From NCBI GenBank assembly GCA_023807065.1, contig JAJJLU010003690.1, forward strand, positions 1 to 37,920: DNA of 37,920 nucleotides, given 5' to 3'. The DNA comes from Isotricha intestinalis. Taxonomy: Eukaryota > Ciliophora > Litostomatea > Vestibuliferida > Isotrichidae. The notes beneath the pieces were generated by a model. The model did not search any database and was not told the origin of the DNA. It saw only the letters and a program-made list of their open reading frames with translations. The position numbers and the translations under genes are program-made. Below, piece after piece: positions 10,827 to 20,998 of the stretch (positions are counted from its first letter, which is position 1; every line of letters starts with the position of its first letter).

Positions 10827-11588
10827 TTTATTATAATATTTTTTTTATTTTAAGTTATCAATTTCTTATTTTTATCTTTTCTAAATATTTAATTATTTTT
10901 TATTCATAACAAATTTACATTAAAAAGAATTGAAAAAAAACAATAAAATAATTTATTATATATATCCATATAAATAAAATAAATAATTATCAGAAAATAA
11001 TAATAATAAATATTTTGTAAAGAGAATAATGAAAAAAATTAAAAAAAATTATATAGAATTTTAAAAAAAAAAGAATGAAATATTATCAATTGAAACTATA
11101 AAATGAAATTTATTCTCATTTTTTTAGATAAAAAAAGAATAGTGAATCTTTTTAGTTTAAAAATATTCTTTTGCTTAAAATATAAAATGATAGAATAGAA
11201 ATTTTTTTGGTCTTTTAAATTATGATTAAAAACAAGTAAAAATTTAAACATACTTTTTATCTCAAAATTTTATTGGTATTTCTTATAAAAAACTGATATT
11301 GTTTTTGAAATCTTTGAGAAATATGGAGTTGAATGTATAATTAATATATTATAAATTGATTTAACAAATATTAATTATCATATTGCAAAAGTTTATCTGA
11401 ATATAGAATTAATATATATAATATTAATATTTGTAATGGAATATCAGTTCATAATCAAGATTTCACTTTAGAAATTAGAATTGATGATATTTATACTTTT
11501 TATGATAATGAAAGGAATTAAAGAATTTTTTTTTAATTATTTAAATATGAATTTTATTTAGTTTTTTAATATATGTTTTTTAAGTTAT
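10827..11588. other. Gene-free region containing a decayed reading frame
   Basis: This contains the promoter of the leftward small basic gene on its left. It is otherwise without an intact gene. A stop-interrupted plus-strand frame occupies about 11103-11521 and is listed separately. Confidence 0.5.
11103..11521 (+). pseudogene. Decayed gene relic, family unknown
   Basis: From ATG at 11103 one frame runs 122 codons to a TAG at 11469 with only four internal stops (TAG, TGA, TAA, TAA). Far more would be expected by chance at this base composition. It reads with protein-like composition, including a segment with FEIFEKYGVE followed by IDLTNINYHIAKVY. A neighbouring frame then continues as CNGISVHNQDFTLEIRI and ends with TAA at 11521, suggesting a frameshift as well. 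I do not recognise the family. It could also be a fast-evolving gene with unread introns, but I see no GTAA...TAG pair that removes the stops. Confidence 0.45.
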
Positions 11589-13082
11589 TTAATTATTGTT
11601 TTGTTGGAATAAATTTAATAAATTTTTCCTTATAGATACTTTATCTATTTCAGTTTGTTTTAATGAATTATTTATTGATTTAATTGGAGTTTTATATGCA
11701 ATAATATCACTTTTTGATTTATTTTTTTTCTTTTTAGTTTTATCATTAGTAGATAAATCACTTTTGGATTTTTTATTTATTTGATTATCATAAAATTTAT
11801 CATGAATTAACTTTTGAATAGATTTAATTTTATCATTTTTATCATTATTATTTTCAGTATTAACATTATTAAAATTAATATTTTCATTATTAGAAGTTTT
11901 TAAAAGAAAAGAAGTGAATTTTTTTTTTTTACAACTAGAATATTCTTTTTTATAAGAAAGAGTATTTTTATAAAAAGGATTATCTAAGATTTTAAAAGAA
12001 CTTGAATGATTAACTTTTAATAAAGAATTTATTCCAATTAAACTTTTTTGACTATTTCCATCAAAAGAAATTTCTGAAGGACAAGAATAATGATAATGCA
12101 TTTGAGAAGAAGTTCTTGATGAATTATCATATATATCTATTTCTAAAAATGAAAAATTTTTTAATTGATTAATTTTTAAATAATCATTTTCTTTATTTTC
12201 TTTTTCTTTTTCTTTTTTTTCTTGTTTTTTTGGGTTGTTTAAAATTTTAAAATAATTTTCTATTTTTAAATTTCTTTCTAAATTATTATTTATTTGTTCA
12301 TAATTAAGATTTGTTTGAGTTGATTCTCCTTTATCAAAAGATTGTCCTCTACTCCGAGAAAATTTTTTTGTTTGAGATTTTTTTAATATTGTAAATGCAT
12401 TATTATTTTTTTTTGAATCATTTATTATATTATTTATTTCTTTTATTATTGATTCATGTAATCTTTTTTCTTCTTTTTTTTCTGAAAAAAAAATTATTAA
12501 CCATTTTAAATATTTTTCATTAAAATCTGTATATAAAGAATGTATCCATATTGGAATTCTAATTATAAAATTTATAATAAATGAGGAATAAATATTTATA
12601 TTATCTTTAATTAAACAAAAATTATAAAGCCAATCAAGAGAACTTTTAAATTTTTGAATATCTTCATTTAATAAATCATAAAAATTATTAGTAATATCAA
12701 TGCATCCTTTAATACATAAATAAGTAGCAATAGAAATTGATTTAAATTTATTTAAATTAATTCCTGCTAATTCTCTATCATAATTAATATTTATAGAAAT
12801 ATCTTTTTTATTTAAAGAATTTAATTCTTTTTCAAAAATATTAAAAATAGGATAAGAATATTCTTTTATACTTTCAGCTACACAATTCCAAAGTTTAGAA
12901 ATTTTATTTTTTTCTATCATATTTTTATATAATTGAATTAAATTCACAAAATTTGGGTTAATAAAATCATTATCAAAATTTTGAGAATAAATTATTGTAT
13001 TTTCATTCTTATATTTTGAAAATGTTTTTTCTGTATAAGATTTTATTCCTAATTCAAGATAATTTATTGTTTCTTTCCTCAT
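11589..13082 (-). CDS. Hypothetical 497-aa protein
   Basis: A single-exon frame runs from ATG at 13082 to TAA. Residues 1-210 look folded and mainly helical, with Trp, Cys and many aromatic residues (KLWNCVAESIKEYS near 65, RIPIWIHSLYTDF near 175). From about residue 220 the protein becomes basic, Ser- and Asn-rich and probably disordered, with SRSRGQSF-like and repeated KK/KS motifs that could be phosphorylated. I do not recognise the N-terminal domain. The gene is divergent from the LITAF-wolframin gene with ~400 bp between start codons. It is a real gene, function unknown. Confidence 0.75.
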   Translation of the reverse strand: MRKETINYLELGIKSYTEKTFSKYKNENTIIYSQNFDNDFINPNFVNLIQLYKNMIEKNKISKLWNCVAESIKEYSYPIFNIFEKELNSLNKKDISININYDRELAGINLNKFKSISIATYLCIKGCIDITNNFYDLLNEDIQKFKSSLDWLYNFCLIKDNINIYSSFIINFIIRIPIWIHSLYTDFNEKYLKWLIIFFSEKKEEKRLHESIIKEINNIINDSKKNNNAFTILKKSQTKKFSRSRGQSFDKGESTQTNLNYEQINNNLERNLKIENYFKILNNPKKQEKKEKEKENKENDYLKINQLKNFSFLEIDIYDNSSRTSSQMHYHYSCPSEISFDGNSQKSLIGINSLLKVNHSSSFKILDNPFYKNTLSYKKEYSSCKKKKFTSFLLKTSNNENINFNNVNTENNNDKNDKIKSIQKLIHDKFYDNQINKKSKSDLSTNDKTKKKKNKSKSDIIAYKTPIKSINNSLKQTEIDKVSIRKNLLNLFQQNNN

Positions 13083-13489
13083 TCTTTTTGTTTATATTTC
13101 AATTAATTCAAAGAATAAATCTTCCCGCTCATATAAAACAATTTATAATATTTACTCATCTTTACAAATACATTCTATTATTTATAAAGAATATTTTTAT
13201 ATTTTTTAATTTAATAAATATATATTAATTGAATAAATGAATTACTTTATAATTTAAGTATAATCATTTTATAAATGTATTTTTATTATTGAAATAAATT
13301 AATAGTTAATAAAAAATGCATTAGTAATTCTATTTTTTTGTTATTTGTTTATTTCAGTTATTTTAAGATTAATTTATAATCATTTTTATATTGTTTTTTT
13401 CACTTATTTTTTTTTATTGGATTTATTTAATTATTTAAATTTTTTATTAAGTTATTTTTTATTGAATTTAAATTACGAAAATTATATAT
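13083..13489. promoter_or_regulatory. Divergent promoter region
   Basis: This 407-bp spacer lies between the start codons of a leftward unknown gene and the rightward LITAF-wolframin gene. Apart from a small GC patch near 13124-13130 (TTCCCGCTC) it is nearly pure A+T. No named motif is visible. Confidence 0.4.
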
Positions 13490-14730
13490 ATGGAAGAGAG
13501 AACAAAATTGAATATAGAAGAAAATGAAAGTTTAAATTCCAAAGAAAAAAAAATAGAAATTCCAATAGAGTAAATAAAATATTTAATAAATTTAAATTGA
13601 ATAGACCATATCAAACAATATGTGAATATTGTGGTAAAGAAATAACAACTTTTGCAAGAAAAGAATATAATTTATTTTTGATTTTTTATATATTAATAAT
13701 ATATTATTTTTATGGTTTTTTATATGGTTCTATAATAATTGGAATTACTTTTATGTTATTTCAAAATATAACTCACATATGTCCAAATTGTTATGGTGAA
13801 ATATCATATAAATCATTTTACCCAATTTCATCAAAAGGAATTTACATAACAATAACATATGGAAAATGTATAATTGTGATAAAAAAAATATATATTTTTA
13901 TATTAATAGGAATTATATTAATAATTGGAATTATAATAAATTTTAATTATTACACAAATTTAATATCAAATAATGAATTATCAAATAAAAAAATAATAGA
14001 TGATAATTTAAATGAGAAATTTATTGAGAAATTATATAATAAAAGTGACACAATATTATCATGGGAATCTTTAATAAATGATTGTGGTTCAAAAGTAATG
14101 GTAGAAAATGCAGCAAAAGGAATAGAAATATTTCAAAGAAAATATTATAAAAAAAAAATAAATTGGAAAGGTTATTTCATATCTGCTTTTGTTCAAAGAA
14201 TTGCAGGTTTTGTAGACAGTGAACATTTAGTAAATTTAAATATAAGAATGATTCCAAGTGAAACCATTAAAGAACAAGATTTAATTTTAAGTTTAAATCG
14301 AGATAATTATTATAAATTTTTTAATGAATTAAAATTATTAAAAACTGGAAGTCCTATTCAATTTAATGCTATTTTCGAAGAAATTGGAGATGAGTGGAAA
14401 CCACATCATTTACATTTACTTAATTTAACATTAATTGATGATTTTATTGCTGATAAAGAAAAAGTTTTGTTGTTTAAAGGTATTAATTTTGATATTGAAG
14501 GACATATGAAAATTGAAAAAGAAGTCAATGAAGTTATTAATGATAGTAATCAAACTCAGTTTAATAATCAAGATAAAAATGATTTAAATTTTACTTTGGA
14601 TGATGAAAGTAATATTGAGCAAAATCAAAATATTTCTATTAATGAAAAAGAAATTAATAAAAATCAAACAAATAATAATAATATTGAAAAAAAAGAAAAT
14701 AATAATACTATTAAAGATAATGATAAATAA
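13490..14730 (+). CDS. LITAF-domain / wolframin-like domain fusion protein (two exons)
   Basis: This is probably a membrane protein of the endosome or ER system. The two exons are 13490-13569 and 13605-14730, giving 401 aa. Residues 30-92 form a LITAF domain: C33-x2-C36, a hydrophobic membrane-inserting helix (about 49-81), then H84-I-C86-x2-C89, the split zinc site typical of LITAF/SIMPLE. A second hydrophobic segment lies at 115-139. Residues ~179-304 resemble the C-terminal luminal domain of wolframin: W-E-S-L-I-N-D-C-G, then INWKGYF (wolframin has VTWTGRF), a basic/aspartate strand, and GSPIQFNAIFEEIG followed by a W, matching wolframin's GSLIEFSTILEG block. The tail is Asn/Glu/Lys rich. 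The joining of these two domains is the notable point. A TTG at 13597 just inside the intron could be mistaken for the start, but the spliced ATG start keeps the frame and adds an ordinary acidic/basic leader. Confidence 0.75.
13570..13604 (+). other. 35-nt intron of the LITAF-wolframin gene
   Basis: It starts GTAAATAAAA and ends TTGAATAG. Splicing converts GA|A into a Glu codon and joins ATG at 13490 to the LITAF frame, removing the in-frame TAA that begins at 13571. Confidence 0.8.
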
Positions 14731-14911
14731 TAAAATAATTGAAAATAATTAGTAAATCTTTTTTTAAGAAGGTAACAATTATTGTTTTTAATTGAAGAAA
14801 ATTAAATTTTATAATTGAAACAATATTAATTTAAAAACAAAATAATTTAAATATTATATAAAAAAATTTCAAATTTAATAATTAAATGATTATAATATTA
14901 ACTTTAAAAAA

Positions 14912-17773
14912 TTATTCATCTAAATAATAATAAATAAAAATCATATCATTTTCTTTAATTTTAAAATCATAATTTTGATTTCCTCCTAAAAATTTTTTAA
15001 ACTTATTATCATTAATAGAAATTCCATTATTATCAACTTTAATTCTGATTTTTTTATTATTAAATCTTAAAGAAACAAAACCAACATTTTCACTATGATC
15101 ATTATTAAAATAATCTTCATAAAAAACATAATATTGTCCAATAATTAAATTTTTATTAATAATTTGATATTGAGTTCTAATATTTTCAGAAATTAAAATA
15201 CTATCTGCTAAAAAAGAAGGAATATTTTCAAATTGAGTTTTTAAATTAGAAACATCATTAAATAAAAAAGGATTATTATGAAAATAATTAAAGATAAAAT
15301 TATAATTATAATTAATAGATTTTTTTTCAAAAATAGAATTTCCAAACATCATAAAATGAGTCAATTTAAAATAAGTTTCAAAAGATTCTTTTTCATATAA
15401 AGGTTCACACATTCCTCTCCAATCATCATTCATACTTTTTCTATTTAATAATAATATTATTTGTCCTTTTTTTAAAACACCTCCTGATTGAGGTCTATCA
15501 TTAAATAAAGAAATCTTTTTATTCTTATTATCATTATCTCTCATTGAAATAACTGAAGATACAGGATAAAAATTATTAGATACTGTTTCATTATATATAT
15601 GAGGATATTTTTTATGATAATTTTTTATTCTTTTTATCATTTTCAATCCATTTGAATCTGTAAATATTACAGGTCTTAATTGATCATTAATTGTAATTTC
15701 ATTATTTATATTTGAATCAATTACCATTGCGTAACTTTGACTTTTACCTCTATTAGTTTTATCAAATATTGTATCTATTTTAATAAATGAAGGCTCATGA
15801 TAAAAAGTAATAATTGAAAAACAAAAATCATCGTATCTTAATATAAGACTTGTTGAAATATTACCTTTAATAATTTTACTTCTTGTTTTATTTAAATTTC
15901 CCATTGTTGGAAATTCTTCAATTGGAGTAAATATATATGCACCATCTGGATTACTTTCTCCTGGTCTTGTTGAAGAAAGATTTTGACCATTAACTAAATT
16001 TATATGTGTATTATATATTCCATGCCATATTGTAAAATTATATTTTTCAATTTTATAATTGTCAATATATTCAATTTTAAAATTTAAATTTTCTGGATTA
16101 AAATTCACAGATTTGAATCTTCCTATATTTTTTATTATTTCTATATTCTCTTTAGGAAAATCTAATATATCAATTATATTATTTGTTGTAACTATAATTT
16201 TAAATGAATATATCATTATTTTTTCTGAAAAATCCCATATAAAAGATAATATACATTTATTTTCATATTTAAAAGAATCGAGATTAAAACAAAAGAAATC
16301 AGATTTAATTAAATTATCATTACTATCAAATATTTCTAAATTATTGTTTGCTTTTGTAAATTCTAAATTAACTAATAATTTTCCTTTAATTCCAGGATTA
16401 TATAAACCAATGATTATACTTTGATCAATTGTATCTTTAAAATTATAAATAACATTTTTTCCTTGATCAACAATTTCTGTATTAAAAATAATTTTATCAA
16501 TTTTAAAAAAATTATGAAAAACCTGATTAATAATATTAATAGTTTCTTTATAAGAATGAGTAAAATTAATTGACATTAATTTAATAAAATCATTATTAAC
16601 ATATTCTTTAGAAGTTCCAGTAATAGTATCATGATGCATTAAAAAACCAATCATTTTAAATTCATCAGTTAATAAAGGAATATCATCAATATAATGTAAT
16701 CTTAATTCAACAAATAATTTAATAAATACCATATAACTATTTGAAAATTTCCTAATTAAACCTTTTAAATATGGTCTTGAAGTAAAATATCCTGACCAAT
16801 AAGCATATGGCTTATCTGAATAAGGAAAAAAATCATCTTCTCTTTCTATTTCATATATTTTTTTATCTTTTGTTATACTTTCAAAATACTTTGAAGGAGT
16901 TGAATAAAACATATTAATTTCTTCTCCATTTATTGTATAATATTTTGTATAATTCATCATCATTTCTATTTTTTCATATATTTGTTGTGTTGGCGCATAA
17001 GTAAAATCATCTCCTAATAATAATAAATAATTATCATGTTTAAAACCACTTCTAGTTTGATTAATAACTTTAATAAAATCAACAGTATAATTTTTAGAAA
17101 GGCTTTCATCAAAAGGATCTAAAAGAGTAAAGAAAGGGTAATAAAAATTAACACCGTAATGAATAGGAATAATATGAGTGAAAATTTCATTATATTTATT
17201 ATTTAAAGGTTTCCAAATAAATTCTAAATTATGATTATTAATTCTATTAATATTATCTTGAAAATCAATTCTTTCCATAACATAATATTTAAATCCTAAT
17301 TTAGAAAATAGATAAGCATTAGCGAAACTATGACCAAAAGGATCTAATTGCCAACCAACTTTAACAGTAGTATTAAATTCACTTTTAACATATTGTAATC
17401 CTGAAACCATATTATCAATAATTTCTTGATAAATAGGGTTTGCTTCATCATTTTGTACTTGACCAGCACCGACGAATTCAATTCTTCCTTCTTTTACTAA
17501 ATCTTTTATTATTTGTCTTTTTGATTCATCTAAATCTTGTTTATACCATCTTTCAAAATTTACTATTTCACATATTGAAAATGTTCTCTCTGATGATAAT
17601 AATAAATATTTTAACATGTTGTTATATATTAATTTCACTTGCTGAACGTAAAATTCTTCATATGTAAATACCCATCCTGGATCTTGATGTGAATGAGGAA
17701 TTATATGAATGTTTAATTTTGATTTTATTTCTGTTATTATTTGAAGGAATAAAATATACAAATATACTTTCAT
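14912..17773 (-). CDS. GH38 alpha-mannosidase, secretory pathway
   Basis: This class II alpha-mannosidase hydrolyses alpha-mannosidic bonds of N-glycans, in the Golgi or a lysosome/food vacuole. It has 953 aa, starting with a signal peptide (residues 1-18). Active-site features are present: zinc-binding H29-Q30-D31 in PHSHQDPGW, NDEA at 108-111, the nucleophile Asp144 in WQLDPFGHS, and H381-D382 in HHDTITGT. The middle and C-terminal domains carry RPGESNPDGAY, NDRPQSGG and a WRGMCEP block. HxDPGW is more like Golgi mannosidase II than the lysosomal HDDVGW form, while the lack of an N-terminal anchor followed by a stem argues for a soluble, lysosome-like enzyme, so the exact subclass is uncertain. 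Gln at position 30, where relatives have Asn or Asp, does not remove a zinc ligand. A single exon covers the full family length. Confidence 0.93.
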   Translation of the reverse strand: MKVYLYILFLQIITEIKSKLNIHIIPHSHQDPGWVFTYEEFYVQQVKLIYNNMLKYLLLSSERTFSICEIVNFERWYKQDLDESKRQIIKDLVKEGRIEFVGAGQVQNDEANPIYQEIIDNMVSGLQYVKSEFNTTVKVGWQLDPFGHSFANAYLFSKLGFKYYVMERIDFQDNINRINNHNLEFIWKPLNNKYNEIFTHIIPIHYGVNFYYPFFTLLDPFDESLSKNYTVDFIKVINQTRSGFKHDNYLLLLGDDFTYAPTQQIYEKIEMMMNYTKYYTINGEEINMFYSTPSKYFESITKDKKIYEIEREDDFFPYSDKPYAYWSGYFTSRPYLKGLIRKFSNSYMVFIKLFVELRLHYIDDIPLLTDEFKMIGFLMHHDTITGTSKEYVNNDFIKLMSINFTHSYKETINIINQVFHNFFKIDKIIFNTEIVDQGKNVIYNFKDTIDQSIIIGLYNPGIKGKLLVNLEFTKANNNLEIFDSNDNLIKSDFFCFNLDSFKYENKCILSFIWDFSEKIMIYSFKIIVTTNNIIDILDFPKENIEIIKNIGRFKSVNFNPENLNFKIEYIDNYKIEKYNFTIWHGIYNTHINLVNGQNLSSTRPGESNPDGAYIFTPIEEFPTMGNLNKTRSKIIKGNISTSLILRYDDFCFSIITFYHEPSFIKIDTIFDKTNRGKSQSYAMVIDSNINNEITINDQLRPVIFTDSNGLKMIKRIKNYHKKYPHIYNETVSNNFYPVSSVISMRDNDNKNKKISLFNDRPQSGGVLKKGQIILLLNRKSMNDDWRGMCEPLYEKESFETYFKLTHFMMFGNSIFEKKSINYNYNFIFNYFHNNPFLFNDVSNLKTQFENIPSFLADSILISENIRTQYQIINKNLIIGQYYVFYEDYFNNDHSENVGFVSLRFNNKKIRIKVDNNGISINDNKFKKFLGGNQNYDFKIKENDMIFIYYYLDE

Positions 17774-18004
17774 TTTTTTAAATAATTTTTATTTTTTTAA
17801 GATAGAAAATATTTCTTTTTTATTTTTATTATAAAAGAAAAATATAATAGATAGAATATAATATTATTATATAATATTAAAATGAGAAAAAATATTATAT
17901 ATATTTGATAGAAATATTCTTCTCTTTAATTTATTTTTTTTGTTTTTTTATTAAACATTTTTTTATTCAAAATTAATGAATTAATTTAAAAAAATATATA
18001 ATTT

Positions 18005-19033
18005 TTAAATTTTATTCTTTTGTTCTAAGTTTAAACTTAAACTTGGGAAATGAACTATTTTTTTATTTTCATTTTCTATATTTTCATTATCATCTTTTTT
18101 AGAAAGATATGAAATTCTAATTTTACTAGAAATATCACTAACATAATCTTCATATTTATTATTTTTATACTTTGTTTTTCTCTTATTATCAATGGTATAT
18201 TTATTATTCTTTATAATTGTTTTTTTTCTTCTTTTTGGTGATTTATCATCCATAGTTCTATAAATATTTTTATTTTTACTTTTATTTAAAATATTATCAT
18301 TTTTACTTTTTTGTTGAGTAATTAAAAAACTATTTTTTTGTAATAACTCATGATATTTATTTCTTGATTTACCTTCAATTTTTTCAATATTTTGATATTC
18401 ATTTAATAAATCACTATGAATTTTTTGTAATTTTTTTTCTCTTGATAAATGTTTTATATATTCCTTATATTTTTTTATTCTTTCAGTTTGAATTCCTTTT
18501 CTAATTAATCTTTCTGCATTTTTTTCATTTTCTTTTTCATTATCATCATCATCATTTATTTGTGAATTAATTTTTAGTTGATTTAATTTTTGTTTTAAAT
18601 TTATTTTACCTGTTTTGATTCCTTTCTCTTCCTTTGATAAAATTTGAAATAAAGAATCATGTTCAAATATTGTTAATTTATTTATTAAATCTCTTTCTTT
18701 TAAATAAAATTCTTTATCTTGTTGTATTTTTCTAAATTCTTCTTTTGTTAAATTTTTTAAAAATTCTTCTTGAATAATTTCATAATTTATTGTAAATGGA
18801 TTAATATCCATATAATATTTTCTTTCATTATTTGGTTTTCCATTATAAAAGTGATTACTTTCTTTTATTTTTTGTTTTATATACGGAATTGATTTTTTCT
18901 TATTTACAATTTTATAATTAAAAATACTTAATTTTTCTAAAAAATTTTCACATTTAGGATATCCACATTTTTTTAATATTTGACATATTTTTATTTTTAA
19001 AGGAATTCTATGTAATTTTTCTAATGGTCTCAT
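18005..19033 (-). CDS. Hypothetical coiled-coil basic protein
   Basis: A 342-aa frame runs from ATG at 19033 to TAA. Residues 1-125 hold possibly folded helices with two Cys (KKCGYPKCENF near 22-32). An acidic run (DDDDNEKENEKN) sits at ~157-168, followed by a long charged helix (about 170-235) with heptad-like spacing, a likely coiled coil. The C-terminal 100 residues are basic (KRRKK near 265) and probably disordered. It shares a 90-bp divergent promoter with the TBCCD1-like gene, which hints at co-expression with a basal-body gene, but that is only context. The family is not recognised. Confidence 0.7.
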   Translation of the reverse strand: MRPLEKLHRIPLKIKICQILKKCGYPKCENFLEKLSIFNYKIVNKKKSIPYIKQKIKESNHFYNGKPNNERKYYMDINPFTINYEIIQEEFLKNLTKEEFRKIQQDKEFYLKERDLINKLTIFEHDSLFQILSKEEKGIKTGKINLKQKLNQLKINSQINDDDDNEKENEKNAERLIRKGIQTERIKKYKEYIKHLSREKKLQKIHSDLLNEYQNIEKIEGKSRNKYHELLQKNSFLITQQKSKNDNILNKSKNKNIYRTMDDKSPKRRKKTIIKNNKYTIDNKRKTKYKNNKYEDYVSDISSKIRISYLSKKDDNENIENENKKIVHFPSLSLNLEQKNKI

Positions 19034-19123
19034 TAAACGAATTTTTTATTTATTTTTTTATTAATTAATTTTCTAATATTATTTACAATAAAAAAAGTAT
19101 ATATAAAAAGAATAAAAAATAAT
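19034..19123. promoter_or_regulatory. 90-bp bidirectional promoter
   Basis: Only 90 bp separate the ATG of the leftward coiled-coil gene from the ATG of the rightward TBCCD1-like gene. Both promoters and 5' UTRs must fit here or overlap. The sequence is A/T only except for a few bases. A TATATAAAAAG-like stretch lies near 19099-19109. Confidence 0.5.
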
Positions 19124-20632
19124 ATGAATGATATACCTCATTTAAATTTATATATAAAACCAGAATTATTTGATCACTTAATTTATCCAATTTCAACTAA
19201 ATTAGAAGATAATACAATAATATTATTATTTAGAAAATTAAGAATTTTTAATGAATTAGATTTTAAAATTTCTTTAAAAGAATGGATTCAAAGAACAAAA
19301 GAAATTGGAATATCAGAAAATGAATCAAAAGTACTTTTTCAAACATATAAAATTTTTGATAGTGATAATCCAGAATATACAAGTAATGTAAATTCAAGAT
19401 ATGAATCATCAAGTAATAAAGAAACTGTAAATGCAAGTTATTTTGGTTTATTTTTTATTCTTCAAACTTATTTACAAAGAACAAAAATAAGTTTAAATAT
19501 TGAAAAAAATGATAAAAGTCCTTCTTCTTATTTAAATTCTCCCTTAACTTCTCCAAGAAATAAAAATATAAATTCTTTTAGAAATCAAAGTCAAGAACAA
19601 GAATATAATTATATGGTAAATTTTATAAAAACAAATTTAAAATTATTTCTTAGAATAATATCAAGTGATATTCATAATACAGAAACAAATATAAATCAAA
19701 ATGAATTTAATACCTTAAGATTTTTATTTAAATTAGATGGTGAAATATCAAATACAGAAAAGCAAAAAAAGCCTTTATCAACATATACAAATTTTTACGA
19801 TAATAAAATTCCAGGAATAAATAAAGTAAATATGAATATAATAAATGAATTTTTATTAAATTCAATATCAAATGATCCTCCTTTAGATTCAGATTATATT
19901 CAAATAAAAAATTTATCAAAATGTGTAACAATAAAAACAAGTTCAGACGTTCAAAATAAAAACATAAAAATAACTCAATGTGAAGATAGTTACATATATA
20001 TAAATACGCATATAGTAAATTGTAAAATATCCTATTGTACAAATTGTACAATTGTAATTGCAGTAGCAAGTAAAATAATATCAATTGATAAATGTGAAAA
20101 ATGCCAAATATCAATAATATCAAATTTAACTAGAATATCTAATGTTATTGATTGTAATATATTTATGTATTCTGTTTCTGAACCAATATTATTTGGTGAT
20201 AATAGAGGATTAAGTTTAGGACCTCATAATGTTACTTATACTGATTTATATTCTTTTGTTAAAAGCTCTAAAATTTTATTAAGTCATCAAGGAATTAAAA
20301 ATTTCTCTAATCCTATTAATTTAAATAATAAATGTGATATTCATATTATTCCACCTGATAAATTTAATACTATTGTTGTTCCTTTTGATAAAAATTCTAT
20401 TGGTTATAAATTAACTCCTAAAATGTATATTGATGCTATTGAAAAAAAATATGATACTTATAATAAAATTAAAAATATGATTAAAAATTCAGGACTTAGT
20501 GAAGAAGAAGAAAAAAAATTCCATTCTGCTATTCAAGGATATTTTAGAGAATGGTTAGTTACTAGTGGAAATTTTAAAACTATGAATAATATTGTTAAAA
20601 TGATTGATTCACCTTTTTTTAATTTAAAATGA
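19124..20632 (+). CDS. TBCCD1: TBCC-domain protein, TBCCD1-like
   Basis: This is a likely centriole/basal-body-associated protein. TBCCD1 relatives position centrosomes, basal bodies and the Golgi and are related to tubulin cofactor C and RP2. It has 502 aa. The N-terminal ~120 residues contain the family's helical part (LEDNTIILLFRKLRIF, then FFILQTYLQRT). A low-complexity linker follows. Residues ~250-420 form the TBCC/CARP beta-helix: regularly spaced short strands with Cys/Asn/Ile rungs (IKITQCEDSYIYI, CKISYCTNCTIVIA, KCQISIISN), ending in EPILFGDNRGLSLGPHN, a hallmark of TBCCD1. The arginine finger of catalytic cofactor C (Q-x-R-x-H) is not seen at the expected strand, as in other TBCCD1 proteins. 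Translation ends at TGA, supporting TGA as a stop in this genome. Confidence 0.88.
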   Translation: MNDIPHLNLYIKPELFDHLIYPISTKLEDNTIILLFRKLRIFNELDFKISLKEWIQRTKEIGISENESKVLFQTYKIFDSDNPEYTSNVNSRYESSSNKETVNASYFGLFFILQTYLQRTKISLNIEKNDKSPSSYLNSPLTSPRNKNINSFRNQSQEQEYNYMVNFIKTNLKLFLRIISSDIHNTETNINQNEFNTLRFLFKLDGEISNTEKQKKPLSTYTNFYDNKIPGINKVNMNIINEFLLNSISNDPPLDSDYIQIKNLSKCVTIKTSSDVQNKNIKITQCEDSYIYINTHIVNCKISYCTNCTIVIAVASKIISIDKCEKCQISIISNLTRISNVIDCNIFMYSVSEPILFGDNRGLSLGPHNVTYTDLYSFVKSSKILLSHQGIKNFSNPINLNNKCDIHIIPPDKFNTIVVPFDKNSIGYKLTPKMYIDAIEKKYDTYNKIKNMIKNSGLSEEEEKKFHSAIQGYFREWLVTSGNFKTMNNIVKMIDSPFFNLK

Positions 20633-20998
20633 TTTTTAATTTATTTATGAAGTGAAATTTTTTTATAAAAATATTGATTTATTATTTTTTTATTTTCAAT
20701 ATTCATATTTATAATAAAATAATATTAAATATTCTTTTTAATATATTCTTAATCATTAATTATAAAAATGATATAAAAACAAATATATGATAATTTTTAA
20801 TTAGTCTATAATAATATTTATTGATCATTTCTTTATATTTATATTTTTTATGTAAATCCTAAACTAAATTTATAAATTTGATTTTATCTAATTATATTTA
20901 CACCTATTCTAAAATTAATTATTTTTATATTTCAAAAATATATTTTTCAATAAATCAAAAATTTCATCTTAACAAAAATTTTTTTTATAAAACAATTT
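20633..20998. other. Convergent intergenic region
   Basis: A 366-bp spacer lies between the stop of the TBCCD1-like gene and the stop of the leftward two-exon gene. No gene or structured element is visible. The short plus-strand frame overlapping 20878-21069 is low complexity and overlaps the antisense coding exon, so it is not annotated. Confidence 0.5.

Noticed and set aside
19728..20123. 131-codon minus-strand frame
   Set aside because: It is antisense to the TBCC domain coding sequence, with no independent evidence.
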